A stretch of 27,985 nt of DNA, taken from NCBI GenBank assembly GCA_963925035.1, contig CAWUSK010000040.1, positions 1 to 27,985 on the forward strand. Reading direction: 5' to 3'. Each line of letters begins with the position of its first letter. The stretch's first letter is position 1. Position numbers and translations under genes: made by a program. This document shows positions 21,300 to 27,985 of the stretch, piece after piece. Source of the stretch: UBA4466 sp963925035. GTDB taxonomy: Bacteria; Bacteroidota; Bacteroidia; Flavobacteriales_D; Crocinitomicaceae. Under the pieces are notes generated by a model that saw only the letters and a program-made list of their open reading frames with translations, was not told where the DNA came from and ran no database searches.

Positions 21300-23351
21300 A
21301 TGCAACGTTATCAAAGTTATATTCAGGGAAAATGGTTTGACGGCCAAGGAGTTGAAACCAATTTATACAACGCAATTACGGGTGAACACTTCGGTCAGGC
21401 ATCAAGTGCGGGTATTGATTATGAGGCTGTGCTTCACTATGGAAGGACAATCGGTGGAGAAAAGTTGCGTAAAATGACATTTCAAGAGCGTGGAAGAATG
21501 CTAAAAGCATTGGCTTTTCATTTACTCGAAAAGAAAAACACGTATTACCAAGTAAGTGCACTTTCTGGGGCTACAAAAGTTGATTCATGGATTGATATTG
21601 AGGGAGGAATAGGAAACTTGTTTGCAAACGCTTCTTTGCGTCGCCAGTTTCCAGATTTACCTTACAATGTAGATGGAGTTGCCGCACCACTTTCAAAAGA
21701 AGGTTCATTTATTGGTCACCACATTATGGTTCCAAAACGTGGAGTTGCGGTTCATATCAATGCTTTTAACTTTCCAATTTGGGGAATGTTGGAGAAAATA
21801 GCGGTGAATTTTATGGCGGGTGTTCCGGCAGTTGTAAAACCATCAGAATATACGTGTTACTTGACAGAAGTAATGGTGCGTGACATCATTGATTCCAAAA
21901 TATTACCTGAAGGAGCGTTGCAATTGGTTTGTGGTTTAGGTCATGGAATCATAGATCACGTGACTTCTGAGGATGTTGTAACCTTTACTGGCTCTGCGTT
22001 CACTGGAAAAATGCTAAAAAGTTTACCTCGAATTGTACAAGAGAGCGTTCCTTTTAATTTGGAAGCGGATTCTTTAAATGCAACTATTTTAGGTCAATTT
22101 GCCGTTCCTGGAACTGTTGAGTTCGATCTATTTATCAAAGAAACGGTGAAAGAAATAACAGTAAAAGCAGGTCAGAAATGTACTGCCGTTCGTCGTATTA
22201 TTGTTCCCGAAAACTTGATTGGAGAAGTTCAGGAAGGAATTGCGGCGCGTTTGGCTTCAACAAAAATTGGAGACCCAAGTCAAGAAGGTGTTCGAATGGG
22301 TGCTTTGGCTACGCGAACACAAGTTGATCGAGTTCGTGAAAATGTTGAGTTGCTAGCAAAGTCACAAAAGATCGTTTTTGGCGATTTAGACGAATTTGAA
22401 GTTATAGGTGCGGATAAAAACAAAGGAGCATTTTTCTCTCCAATTTTGTTTAGAAATGATGACCCATTTACGAAAACAGACGTTCACAACATAGAAGCAT
22501 TTGGACCAGTTTCTACAATTATGCCATACAAATCAATGGACGATGCTATAGAATTGGCAAGAATGGGCAAAGGTTCGTTAGTTTCATCGATTGTAACTCC
22601 AAACGACGAGGAAGCAAAAGAGTACATCATTGGTGCAGCAAGTATGCACGGACGTATTTTGGTGTTGAATAAAGATTGTGCGAAAGAAAGTACAGGTCAC
22701 GGTTCCCCAATGCCATTGCTAACACATGGTGGACCTGGTCGAGCTGGAGGAGGAGAAGAAATGGGTGGAAAACGTGGTGTTTTACATTACATGCAACGTA
22801 CGGCAATTCAAGGTCACCCAACTACAATTACAAAAATTACTGAGCAGTTCCAAGTTGGAGCAATTATGCCAGAAGCAAATCCACATGTGTTTAGACAACA
22901 TTTTGAGGAATTGGTAATAGGTGATACAGTATTTACGCATAAGCACACAGTAACAGTTACTGATATTGTCAATTTCGCGAATGTTTCTGGAGATAATTTC
23001 TATGCGCATATGGATGAGACATCGTTGGATGGAACCATTTTCGAACAGCGTGTTGCACATGGGTATTTCTTGTTGTCAAAAGCTGCAGGGCTATTCGTTG
23101 ACCCTAAAAAAGGACCAGTTTTATTGAACTACGGAGTCGAAGAAGCGCGATTTACTAAACCAGTTTATGCTGGAGCGACTATTGGAGTTCGTTTTACTGT
23201 AAAAGAGAAAATTGATCAGGAGAAAAAGGATGAAAATGACATTGCGAAGGGAATTGTAAAATTCTTGGTGGACGTTTACGACGAAACAGGAGAAACTGTG
23301 GCCTTGGCAACAATCTTGACGATGGTGAAGAAATTGGACCAGTCTGTGTAA
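21300..23351 (+). CDS. paaZ: Bifunctional PaaZ: oxepin-CoA hydrolase and semialdehyde dehydrogenase
   Basis: A 683-residue fusion. Residues 1-520 are an aldehyde dehydrogenase: HINAFNFPIWGMLEKIAVNF, TFTGSAFTGK, Glu256 in NLEADSLNATILG and catalytic Cys294 in AGQKCTAVRRI, almost the same numbering as E. coli PaaZ (Glu256, Cys295). Residues about 530-683 are a MaoC-type (R)-hydratase with VSGDNFYAHMDE (Asp565, His570). In phenylacetate breakdown PaaZ opens oxepin-CoA and oxidises the resulting semialdehyde. The numbering supports the ATG at 21300, 33 bases after a possible earlier ATG at 21267. A weak promoter (TTTT at 21247, TATATTAG at 21273) fits this start. No other paa genes are in the window, so the substrate in this organism is uncertain. 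Confidence 0.93.
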   Translation: MQRYQSYIQGKWFDGQGVETNLYNAITGEHFGQASSAGIDYEAVLHYGRTIGGEKLRKMTFQERGRMLKALAFHLLEKKNTYYQVSALSGATKVDSWIDIEGGIGNLFANASLRRQFPDLPYNVDGVAAPLSKEGSFIGHHIMVPKRGVAVHINAFNFPIWGMLEKIAVNFMAGVPAVVKPSEYTCYLTEVMVRDIIDSKILPEGALQLVCGLGHGIIDHVTSEDVVTFTGSAFTGKMLKSLPRIVQESVPFNLEADSLNATILGQFAVPGTVEFDLFIKETVKEITVKAGQKCTAVRRIIVPENLIGEVQEGIAARLASTKIGDPSQEGVRMGALATRTQVDRVRENVELLAKSQKIVFGDLDEFEVIGADKNKGAFFSPILFRNDDPFTKTDVHNIEAFGPVSTIMPYKSMDDAIELARMGKGSLVSSIVTPNDEEAKEYIIGAASMHGRILVLNKDCAKESTGHGSPMPLLTHGGPGRAGGGEEMGGKRGVLHYMQRTAIQGHPTTITKITEQFQVGAIMPEANPHVFRQHFEELVIGDTVFTHKHTVTVTDIVNFANVSGDNFYAHMDETSLDGTIFEQRVAHGYFLLSKAAGLFVDPKKGPVLLNYGVEEARFTKPVYAGATIGVRFTVKEKIDQEKKDENDIAKGIVKFLVDVYDETGETVALATILTMVKKLDQSV

Positions 23352-23379
23352 TAATTAGTTAGTTTCAATACTTATTTAG

Positions 23380-23387
23380 TAGATTTG
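23380..23387 (+). promoter_or_regulatory. -7 box of the methyltransferase-like gene
   Basis: TAGATTTG fits TAnnTTTG. A TTAG 21 bases upstream (23355-23358) is a poor -33. The predicted leader is about 37 bases. A near-match, TATCTTTA, follows at 23389-23396 and could be used instead. Confidence 0.4.
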
Positions 23388-23428
23388 TATCTTTAAAAAA
23401 GTTCTCAGAACTTAAAAGAAAAGTGAAG

Positions 23429-24277
23429 ATGTTCAAAAATATTTACCGGTTTTTATCGCCAAAATTTCAGATGCTATTTTTAGATTATAAAGTAGATATG
23501 AGCCCGCGTTATGGACACGGTAAACCTGCACATCAAGAACTGCTTGATATTGTAGAGGCAAATCGAAATGAATACAAAGAGTTTTTACTTAAATCGCTAA
23601 GTTTTAAAGATGAAATTCAACAAATTAAAAAACAAGGAGACGAAAACAATTCGAACCTTTCCGTTTGGAACAATGGTTTTTTGCCTGGATTAGATATCGT
23701 TGGGATATATGCGATGTTGGCAATTCATCAGCCTAAAAAATACATTGAAGTAGGATCAGGGAACTCTACCAAAGTGGCGTTTAAATCGAAAACAGAGAAT
23801 AAGCTTACCACAGAGATTATTTCGATTGATCCCATGCCCAGAGCTGAAATCGATCAATTGGCTACTACAGTTATTCGCAAGCCTTTTGAAGGTATAGATT
23901 ATGACATCATTCTAAACTTAGAGGCGAATGATATTTTGTTCATTGATAACTCGCACAGAATTTTACCAAATTCTGATTCCATGGTGTTTTACATGGAGAT
24001 TTTACCAAAATTGAAAAAAGGAGTTATTGTTCATATTCACGATATTTATATTCCTTTCGATTATCCTCAATTTATGTGTGATAGAGCTTACACTGAGCAA
24101 TATGGTTTAGCAATGTTTATGTTGGCCAATCCGACTAAGTACAAAACGATTTTACCAAATTATTTCATTTCAGAAGACAAGGAATTGAGTTCTATTATTG
24201 CACCAATGTGGGAACACGAGAATCTTTCTGGAGTTGAGAAGCACGGAGGTTCTTATTGGTTGCAGATTATGGAGTAA
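23429..24277 (+). CDS. Class I SAM-methyltransferase-like protein
   Basis: A 282-residue soluble protein. A helical N-terminal part (1-80) precedes a Rossmann-like core with KYIEVGSGNSTKVAF (104-118, motif I), ISIDPMPRAE (131-140, acidic end of strand 2), DILFIDNSHRI (168-178) and GVIVHIHDIYIPFDYP (198-213). This pattern matches the Methyltransf_24-like group often seen near cell-envelope or glycan genes. Substrate is unknown. The motif I glycines and the Asp are intact, so SAM binding is likely. The ATG at 23429 is chosen over the GTG two codons earlier. No partner genes adjoin: paaZ lies 77 bases upstream and decayed DNA follows. Confidence 0.75.
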   Translation: MFKNIYRFLSPKFQMLFLDYKVDMSPRYGHGKPAHQELLDIVEANRNEYKEFLLKSLSFKDEIQQIKKQGDENNSNLSVWNNGFLPGLDIVGIYAMLAIHQPKKYIEVGSGNSTKVAFKSKTENKLTTEIISIDPMPRAEIDQLATTVIRKPFEGIDYDIILNLEANDILFIDNSHRILPNSDSMVFYMEILPKLKKGVIVHIHDIYIPFDYPQFMCDRAYTEQYGLAMFMLANPTKYKTILPNYFISEDKELSSIIAPMWEHENLSGVEKHGGSYWLQIME

Positions 24278-24331
24278 ATAGAGTCAGAACTATAAGAGCA
24301 AAGAGTCAAGACTTGTTCTGTTGAAGTTTTC

Positions 24332-24556
24332 TTAATTACTATTACTTTCTATAAACAATTTCACCTTATCCGCTGCTTTCTTTCCTGAATTTGCACCTGT
24401 TTCTTGGGTTTCTATTCCTTCTGACCAACCTCCTGCGAAATAGATGTCGGATCGTTCATCTGCATGTCGAATTAAAGTGTTAAGATGAGAATGAAACTCA
24501 GGTGTTAACAAATACGTTTTATCGCTTTTACCCAAATATTGTTCAGCTGAGGCTAG
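24332..24556 (-). pseudogene. C-terminal remnant of an FAD-dependent amine-oxidase-like gene
   Basis: An open minus-strand frame without a normal start (first possible codon TTG at 24535; stop in frame at 24557-24559). It reads IYFAGGWSEGIETQETGANS then GKKAADKVKLFIES, which resembles the last FAD-contact motif and final helix of flavin amine oxidases or phytoene-desaturase-type proteins ('xYFAGDWxxxxxxTxEGAxxSGxxAA'). Only about 70 residues remain of what should be more than 400. Identification is by motif pattern only. Confidence 0.45.
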
Positions 24557-24864
24557 CTAACAATGATTACATTCTAGTAAATGATTCGTGTGAGGTTTTG
24601 CTTTATGATAAAGTGGGGAATCTTTTAACCCCTAGCAATTTTATAGTTCAAATTCCATGGACGTCAAAGATGGACAGTATCCATTTTCGTCTTTTTAATC
24701 GAGCAAACATGCAAGAGCAACTTACTGTTTTTTCGTTTGATGTCATTAGTCCACCTATTGCAATAGGTTATCTTGATGGAATAATGGAAGGTGAAACATG
24801 TTCCAAACATCCAATGTTTATAGAAGCACAAACACCCGAAGAAGCCCCGATAAAATTGTCTTAA
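24502..24864 (+). pseudogene. C-terminal remnant of an unrecognised plus-strand gene
   Basis: 120 codons from a weak GTG. From about 24553 the protein becomes well-formed (LANNDYILVNDSCEVLLYDK, later FIVQIPWTSKMDSIHFRLFN and SPPIAIGYLDGIMEGE), with alternating strands like an immunoglobulin or GldM-like beta domain. That comparison is a loose guess. The first 17 codons overlap the minus-strand remnant and are probably not coding. It lacks a signal peptide or promoter. I read it as the 3' end of a longer gene whose 5' part was deleted. The 210 bases to the next gene hold only a 14-base palindrome (24879-24892) and short doubtful frames. Confidence 0.4.
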
Positions 24865-25075
24865 GAAATCACATATTGACAATTTAAATTGTTGATATAG
24901 ATGTATTTGGGAAGTACGCATAATTTGACGAATATGCTTATTCGGTATTGGAAAAGAGTGGAAATTCAGATGTCGAATAACGAATGAATTAGAATATTCA
25001 TCTTATCACGATGCCAAATTTTACTTGGAATAGAATTGATTAATCTTTCTTAATTTTAGAGAAAAATTAGACATT

Positions 25076-27484
25076 TTGAAAAAGTTCCTATTTACTCTAT
25101 TCGCGCTGTTAAGTCTGCAGGTTTCAGCCCAAACGAAAATTACAGTTCAAGATGGCATTTCACTAGAACCAATGCCTTTTGTAAAAGTGATGCCAAACAA
25201 CGGAAAACCTGGGTTTACAGATATTGACGGACGATTTTATATTCCACAAGATGCTTCAGAATTCCAATTGCGCTTTATGGGTTATAAAGACAGTTTGTAT
25301 TTACTAGATGCATTGTTGAGTGATACAGTTTTTATGTGGAGCAGTATACAAGACGTGTCAGAAGTAACGGTAATTGCTGGAGAGAATCCTGCGCACCGAA
25401 TTATGGATTTGGTAATTAAAAACAGAAAGGATAATCACCCTTTGGCGAATGATGCGTTCACGTATAAAAGTTATAGTAAATTCATTTTTGATGCTGATGA
25501 TGGTTTGAAAGATCGACTCGTGAAGGCTCCAGAGGGTGATTCAACATTAAATGACTTACAGTTTCTGAATAAGCAGCACTTGTTTTTATTGGAAAGCGCG
25601 ACGGAGCGAAAATTTATTCCACCAGCGAAAGATCGAGAAGATATAACGGCATATAAAATTTCGGGATTGACATTACCGATATTCTCCACATTTGCTCAAA
25701 GTTTACAATCATTCAATTTTTATGACAACGAATTTGAGCTGGTTGGAACTACGTATATTAATCCGATTGCTTCCGGCGGGACAGAAAGGTACTTGTTCAT
25801 CTTACAGGACACTACAGTTGTAGGAAATGATACAACGTTTACCATTTCATATCGTCCTCGCGTCAATAAGAACTTCAAGGGAATGGAAGGTACGATGTAC
25901 ATTAACACGAATGGATACGCCATAGAAAAGGTTATTGCATCTCCTTATTCTAGAGATACATCAAGTAATTCTTTTACTGCGAGAATTGTACAGGAGTACC
26001 AGTTTATTGATGGACAAAAATGGTTCCCTACAAATTTAAGTACTCAAGTAGAGTTAAAGGGACTTGCATTAAACTCTAGTGGTGGTTATGTATCAGGAAA
26101 GGGGAATACGTACATCAAAGATATTGTTATCAATCCAGAAGATTTGAAAAAACGTGGATTTGGAAACATTTCCATCGCTACGGATGAAGATGCAGGAATT
26201 GCTAACGATAAAGTGTGGGATGAATACCGTACAAATCCATTAACGGATAAGGAAAAACGTACTTATCATGTAGTGGATAGCGTTGCGAAGGAAGCCAATT
26301 TTGACCGTAAACTATCAGCTCTAATGGCTTTAGCGACGGGAAAAATCCGAATGAATCAAATCAATTTATTATTAGATAGAATTGTTGATTATAACATTTA
26401 CGAAGGCGTTCGTTTAGGAGCAGGCCTTGAAACTTCAGAGTTATTAATGAAAAACATTACTGTTGGTGGTTATTTTGGTTGGGCAACACGTGATAAGGAT
26501 TGGAAATATGGTGGTTATTCAACTTTTGATATCAATAAACGAAACGGATTACAGATTACATTGAGCTATCAGCAAGATTTATTGCATCGTGGAGGGAATG
26601 TGTTTACTAAGCAAGGGTTCAATTTAGAGAATACAGAAGCATATGCGCGCATATATAGAACTTTTATGGAACGTCAACGCATAGTAGAGCTGAAAGTCGG
26701 TTATGAGCCATTAGGGAATTTAAAATTGTATGTTTCAGGAAACTATCAGCGCGTTGAATTCACGGACGGATATCAATATTTACCAGTGGACACTTCTTAC
26801 TTTTTTGGGACAAAAGTTGATTTAGCAGAAACATCTTTGGAAGTGCAATGGAACATTCGCGAACGTGTTATATTATTAGGAGATATGCGCGTGGCAAAAC
26901 CATCAGGTTATCCAAAAGTTGCATTTAAATTCACGAAAGGCTGGAAAGGAATTGCTGAATCGAAAATGGATTATATTCGTTTGAATTTAAAAATCAGCCA
27001 AGATATTCATTCTTTGCGATTTGGAGAATTAAATTGGACGATTCTTGCTTCACAATCGTTTGGCGATGTTCCGTTGTTCTTGAAGCAAAATGCTATTGGT
27101 ACGCGTCAAGATTGGAATATTTCAACAGCTAACACATTTGAAACAGTTTTCCCTGGAGAGTTTTACCATGATAGACAAGTGTCATTGTTTTTACGTTATG
27201 CATTTCCAACAATAAAAACGAAAGCAAAATGGAACGAACCACAATTTATTCTTCACCATGGGTTAGGTTATGGTGACTTTAAAAACCGTTTAGAACATTC
27301 TCAAGTTTTTGGTTCTATGGATCATGGCTTGTACGAAGCTGGGTTGATAATGAATGGAATTCTAAACGTAAATATTATCAGTATAGGAGTTGGGGCATTT
27401 TACCGTTATGGCTTTTACTCCAATGTCAATGAGTTGAAAAATATAGTTCCAAAGATAAGTGTAAAAATGGCATTACCGATGTAA
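25076..27484 (+). CDS. DUF5686 outer-membrane protein with carboxypeptidase-like regulatory domain
   Basis: An 802-residue protein of a Bacteroidota-specific family. A signal peptide (MKKFLFTLFALLSLQVSAQ) is followed by a CarboxypepD_reg-like beta domain (about 20-105, ITVQDGISLEPMPFVKVMPN, GFTDIDGRFYIP), as in TonB-dependent receptors. The long DUF5686 region follows (about 105-802), with a beta-strand-rich C-terminal half (LGAGLETSELLMKNITVGGYFGWAT...) that looks like an outer-membrane barrel. No TonB box or plug domain was seen. The start is TTG at 25076. No ATG lies between it and the upstream in-frame stop at 25037, and a near-consensus -7 (TAATTTTA, 25051-25058) precedes it by 17 bases. 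The last codons form part of a terminator. The function of the family is not known. Confidence 0.88.
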   Translation: MKKFLFTLFALLSLQVSAQTKITVQDGISLEPMPFVKVMPNNGKPGFTDIDGRFYIPQDASEFQLRFMGYKDSLYLLDALLSDTVFMWSSIQDVSEVTVIAGENPAHRIMDLVIKNRKDNHPLANDAFTYKSYSKFIFDADDGLKDRLVKAPEGDSTLNDLQFLNKQHLFLLESATERKFIPPAKDREDITAYKISGLTLPIFSTFAQSLQSFNFYDNEFELVGTTYINPIASGGTERYLFILQDTTVVGNDTTFTISYRPRVNKNFKGMEGTMYINTNGYAIEKVIASPYSRDTSSNSFTARIVQEYQFIDGQKWFPTNLSTQVELKGLALNSSGGYVSGKGNTYIKDIVINPEDLKKRGFGNISIATDEDAGIANDKVWDEYRTNPLTDKEKRTYHVVDSVAKEANFDRKLSALMALATGKIRMNQINLLLDRIVDYNIYEGVRLGAGLETSELLMKNITVGGYFGWATRDKDWKYGGYSTFDINKRNGLQITLSYQQDLLHRGGNVFTKQGFNLENTEAYARIYRTFMERQRIVELKVGYEPLGNLKLYVSGNYQRVEFTDGYQYLPVDTSYFFGTKVDLAETSLEVQWNIRERVILLGDMRVAKPSGYPKVAFKFTKGWKGIAESKMDYIRLNLKISQDIHSLRFGELNWTILASQSFGDVPLFLKQNAIGTRQDWNISTANTFETVFPGEFYHDRQVSLFLRYAFPTIKTKAKWNEPQFILHHGLGYGDFKNRLEHSQVFGSMDHGLYEAGLIMNGILNVNIISIGVGAFYRYGFYSNVNELKNIVPKISVKMALPM

Positions 27485-27494
27485 TGCCATTTTT
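27463..27494. terminator. Bidirectional terminator containing the stop codon of the DUF5686 gene
   Basis: A perfect 14-bp stem: AAAAATGGCATTAC, loop CGAT, GTAATGCCATTTTT. The left arm is coding sequence and the TAA stop (27482-27484) sits in the right arm. The A and T tracts allow use from both sides, so it also ends any transcript from the minus-strand remnant at 27500. Confidence 0.9.
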
Positions 27495-27499
27495 AAAGA

Positions 27500-27693
27500 T
27501 TATTTAATTACACGAATTCGTTCAGTAGGAACTCCTCTTTCTGCTTCAATTTGAGCGGAGTACATTCCTTCACTTATATTTGTTAAGTCAATACTTGTCA
27601 TTTTCTGGGACACATGATTTTTAGTGTAAATGATGCAACCTTGAAGATCAACAATTTTAATACTCACTATTTCATTTAATATTAAAAAATTGA
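27500..27693 (-). pseudogene. T9SS sorting-domain remnant cut off by an IS element
   Basis: The minus strand encodes a Por-type C-terminal sorting domain missing its start: NFLILNEIVSIKIVDLQGCI, then SIDLTNISEGMYSAQI and the basic end PTERIRVIK. The usual VYPNP opening is absent, and the frame runs straight into the end of an IS1595-type element at about 27692. I infer that the element inserted into, or rearranged, a T9SS cargo gene. The body of that gene, if it survives, lies beyond the right edge. Confidence 0.7.
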
Positions 27694-27985
27694 CTAGTCC
27701 CAAATGTACCACTAAGTTCCCACAACCACCATGCGGTTAAAGAGCTTTTCCCCGAAGTATCTGCGATTTAGCCTATAGCAAAATTCGTTAAGGTAGTTCT
27801 CTGGAGATACTCATTTTGATCATGTGATAAACTCCGAGTAGGTTCTTTTTCGCTTTGCTAATAGTCACATGCCCCCATTTTAGAGATGTTTTGGTGGTTT
27901 CCTTATTTGACTTGAACGAAACATGTTTATCAAAAAGGACGGAAAAGTCTTCATAGCTAGTGCTTTTGTCTATAATAACTGATGA
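27692..27985 (-). mobile_element. IS1595-family insertion sequence, 3' end (runs off the window)
   Basis: The right 290 bases are the tail of an insertion sequence on the minus strand: the end of its transposase gene and a short terminal region. The probable element tip, GACTAGTCCCAAATGTACCACT (plus strand, 27692-27713), begins next to the truncated sorting domain. The other end is outside the window, so neither the tip nor a target duplication can be confirmed. Confidence 0.7.
27712..27985 (-). pseudogene. IS1595-family transposase, frameshifted C-terminus
   Basis: The minus strand reads KWGHVTISKAKKNLLGVYHM in one frame and, after a shift, YLNEFCYRLNRRYFGEKLFN then RMVVVGT to a TAG at 27712-27714 in another. 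The second string is the standard end of IS1595-family (ISXO2-like DDE) transposases. The break lies at about 27797-27817: compared with the expected KNEYLQNYLNEF, one A is missing from an A run (27814-27817) and AG is doubled (27797-27802). The enzyme would stop early with a wrong tail (KMSISRELP), so this copy is probably inactive. Confidence 0.75.

Noticed and set aside
24879..24892. ACAATTTAAATTGT palindrome
   Set aside because: A 14-base AT palindrome is not rare in DNA this AT-rich, and there is no partner site or adjacent regulator.
24924..25033. Short frames reading FDEYAYSVLEKSGNSDVE and LEYSSYHDAKFYLE
   Set aside because: They are under 35 codons, in different frames, without starts or a recognised family. 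They could be gene debris, but the evidence is too weak.
1..27985. CRISPR array, rRNA, tRNA, toxin-antitoxin pair or phage block
   Set aside because: I found no regularly spaced direct repeats, no RNA gene signatures and no integrase or phage structural genes. The S74 protein carries a phage-type chaperone domain but has a signal peptide and is a Bacteroidota surface protein.

Overview
The window is AT-rich, densely packed chromosomal DNA from a member of the Bacteroidota, most likely Flavobacteriales and possibly near Fluviicola/Crocinitomix. The evidence is: Por/type IX secretion (T9SS) C-terminal sorting domains, a DUF5686 outer-membrane protein, DUF349 repeats, an AsmA-like envelope protein, and repeated TAnnTTTG (-7) promoter elements typical of the phylum's primary sigma factor. 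Starts show no clear Shine-Dalgarno sequences. The placement below phylum level is inference.

Layout. Positions 1-430 hold the decayed 3' end of a T9SS cargo gene, followed by a good promoter. Positions 431-3411 (+) encode two surface proteins, a T9SS cargo protein and a peptidase S74/tail-fibre-type protein, ending at a strong bidirectional terminator. Positions 3477-10152 (-) carry glyS with its own, apparently leaderless promoter, and a three-gene operon with 4-base overlaps: AsmA-like protein, HI0933/YhiN-type flavoprotein, and its TIGR03862-type paralogue. Positions 10318-13638 (+) form an operon of a PfkB sugar kinase, a five-repeat DUF349 protein and an unknown four-helix membrane protein. 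Then come a Tat-exported LD-carboxypeptidase (+), a secreted VWA protein, an alpha/beta hydrolase and a heavy-metal-associated lipoprotein (all -). Next are engB, a CstB-like persulfide dioxygenase with two rhodanese domains, and dusB (+). A small, possibly broken minus-strand gene precedes an orphan paaZ and a SAM-methyltransferase-like gene (+). Positions 24278-25075 contain two truncated genes joined at their missing 5' ends. A DUF5686 outer-membrane protein follows, ending in a terminator that includes its own stop codon. The right edge holds a T9SS tail cut off by an IS1595-family element whose transposase is frameshifted.

Most of the window is housekeeping and envelope biology: translation (glyS, dusB, engB), sulfide/persulfide handling, peptidoglycan recycling and outer-membrane assembly. 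I see no CRISPR array, phage block, toxin-antitoxin pair, rRNA or tRNA. I found no convincing new defence or biosynthetic system. The more interesting material is the decayed DNA at both edges and at 24.3-25.0 kb, several very short or leaderless transcripts, the divided-rhodanese persulfide dioxygenase, the CxxxC metal-binding lipoprotein, and two tight operons containing proteins of unknown role.
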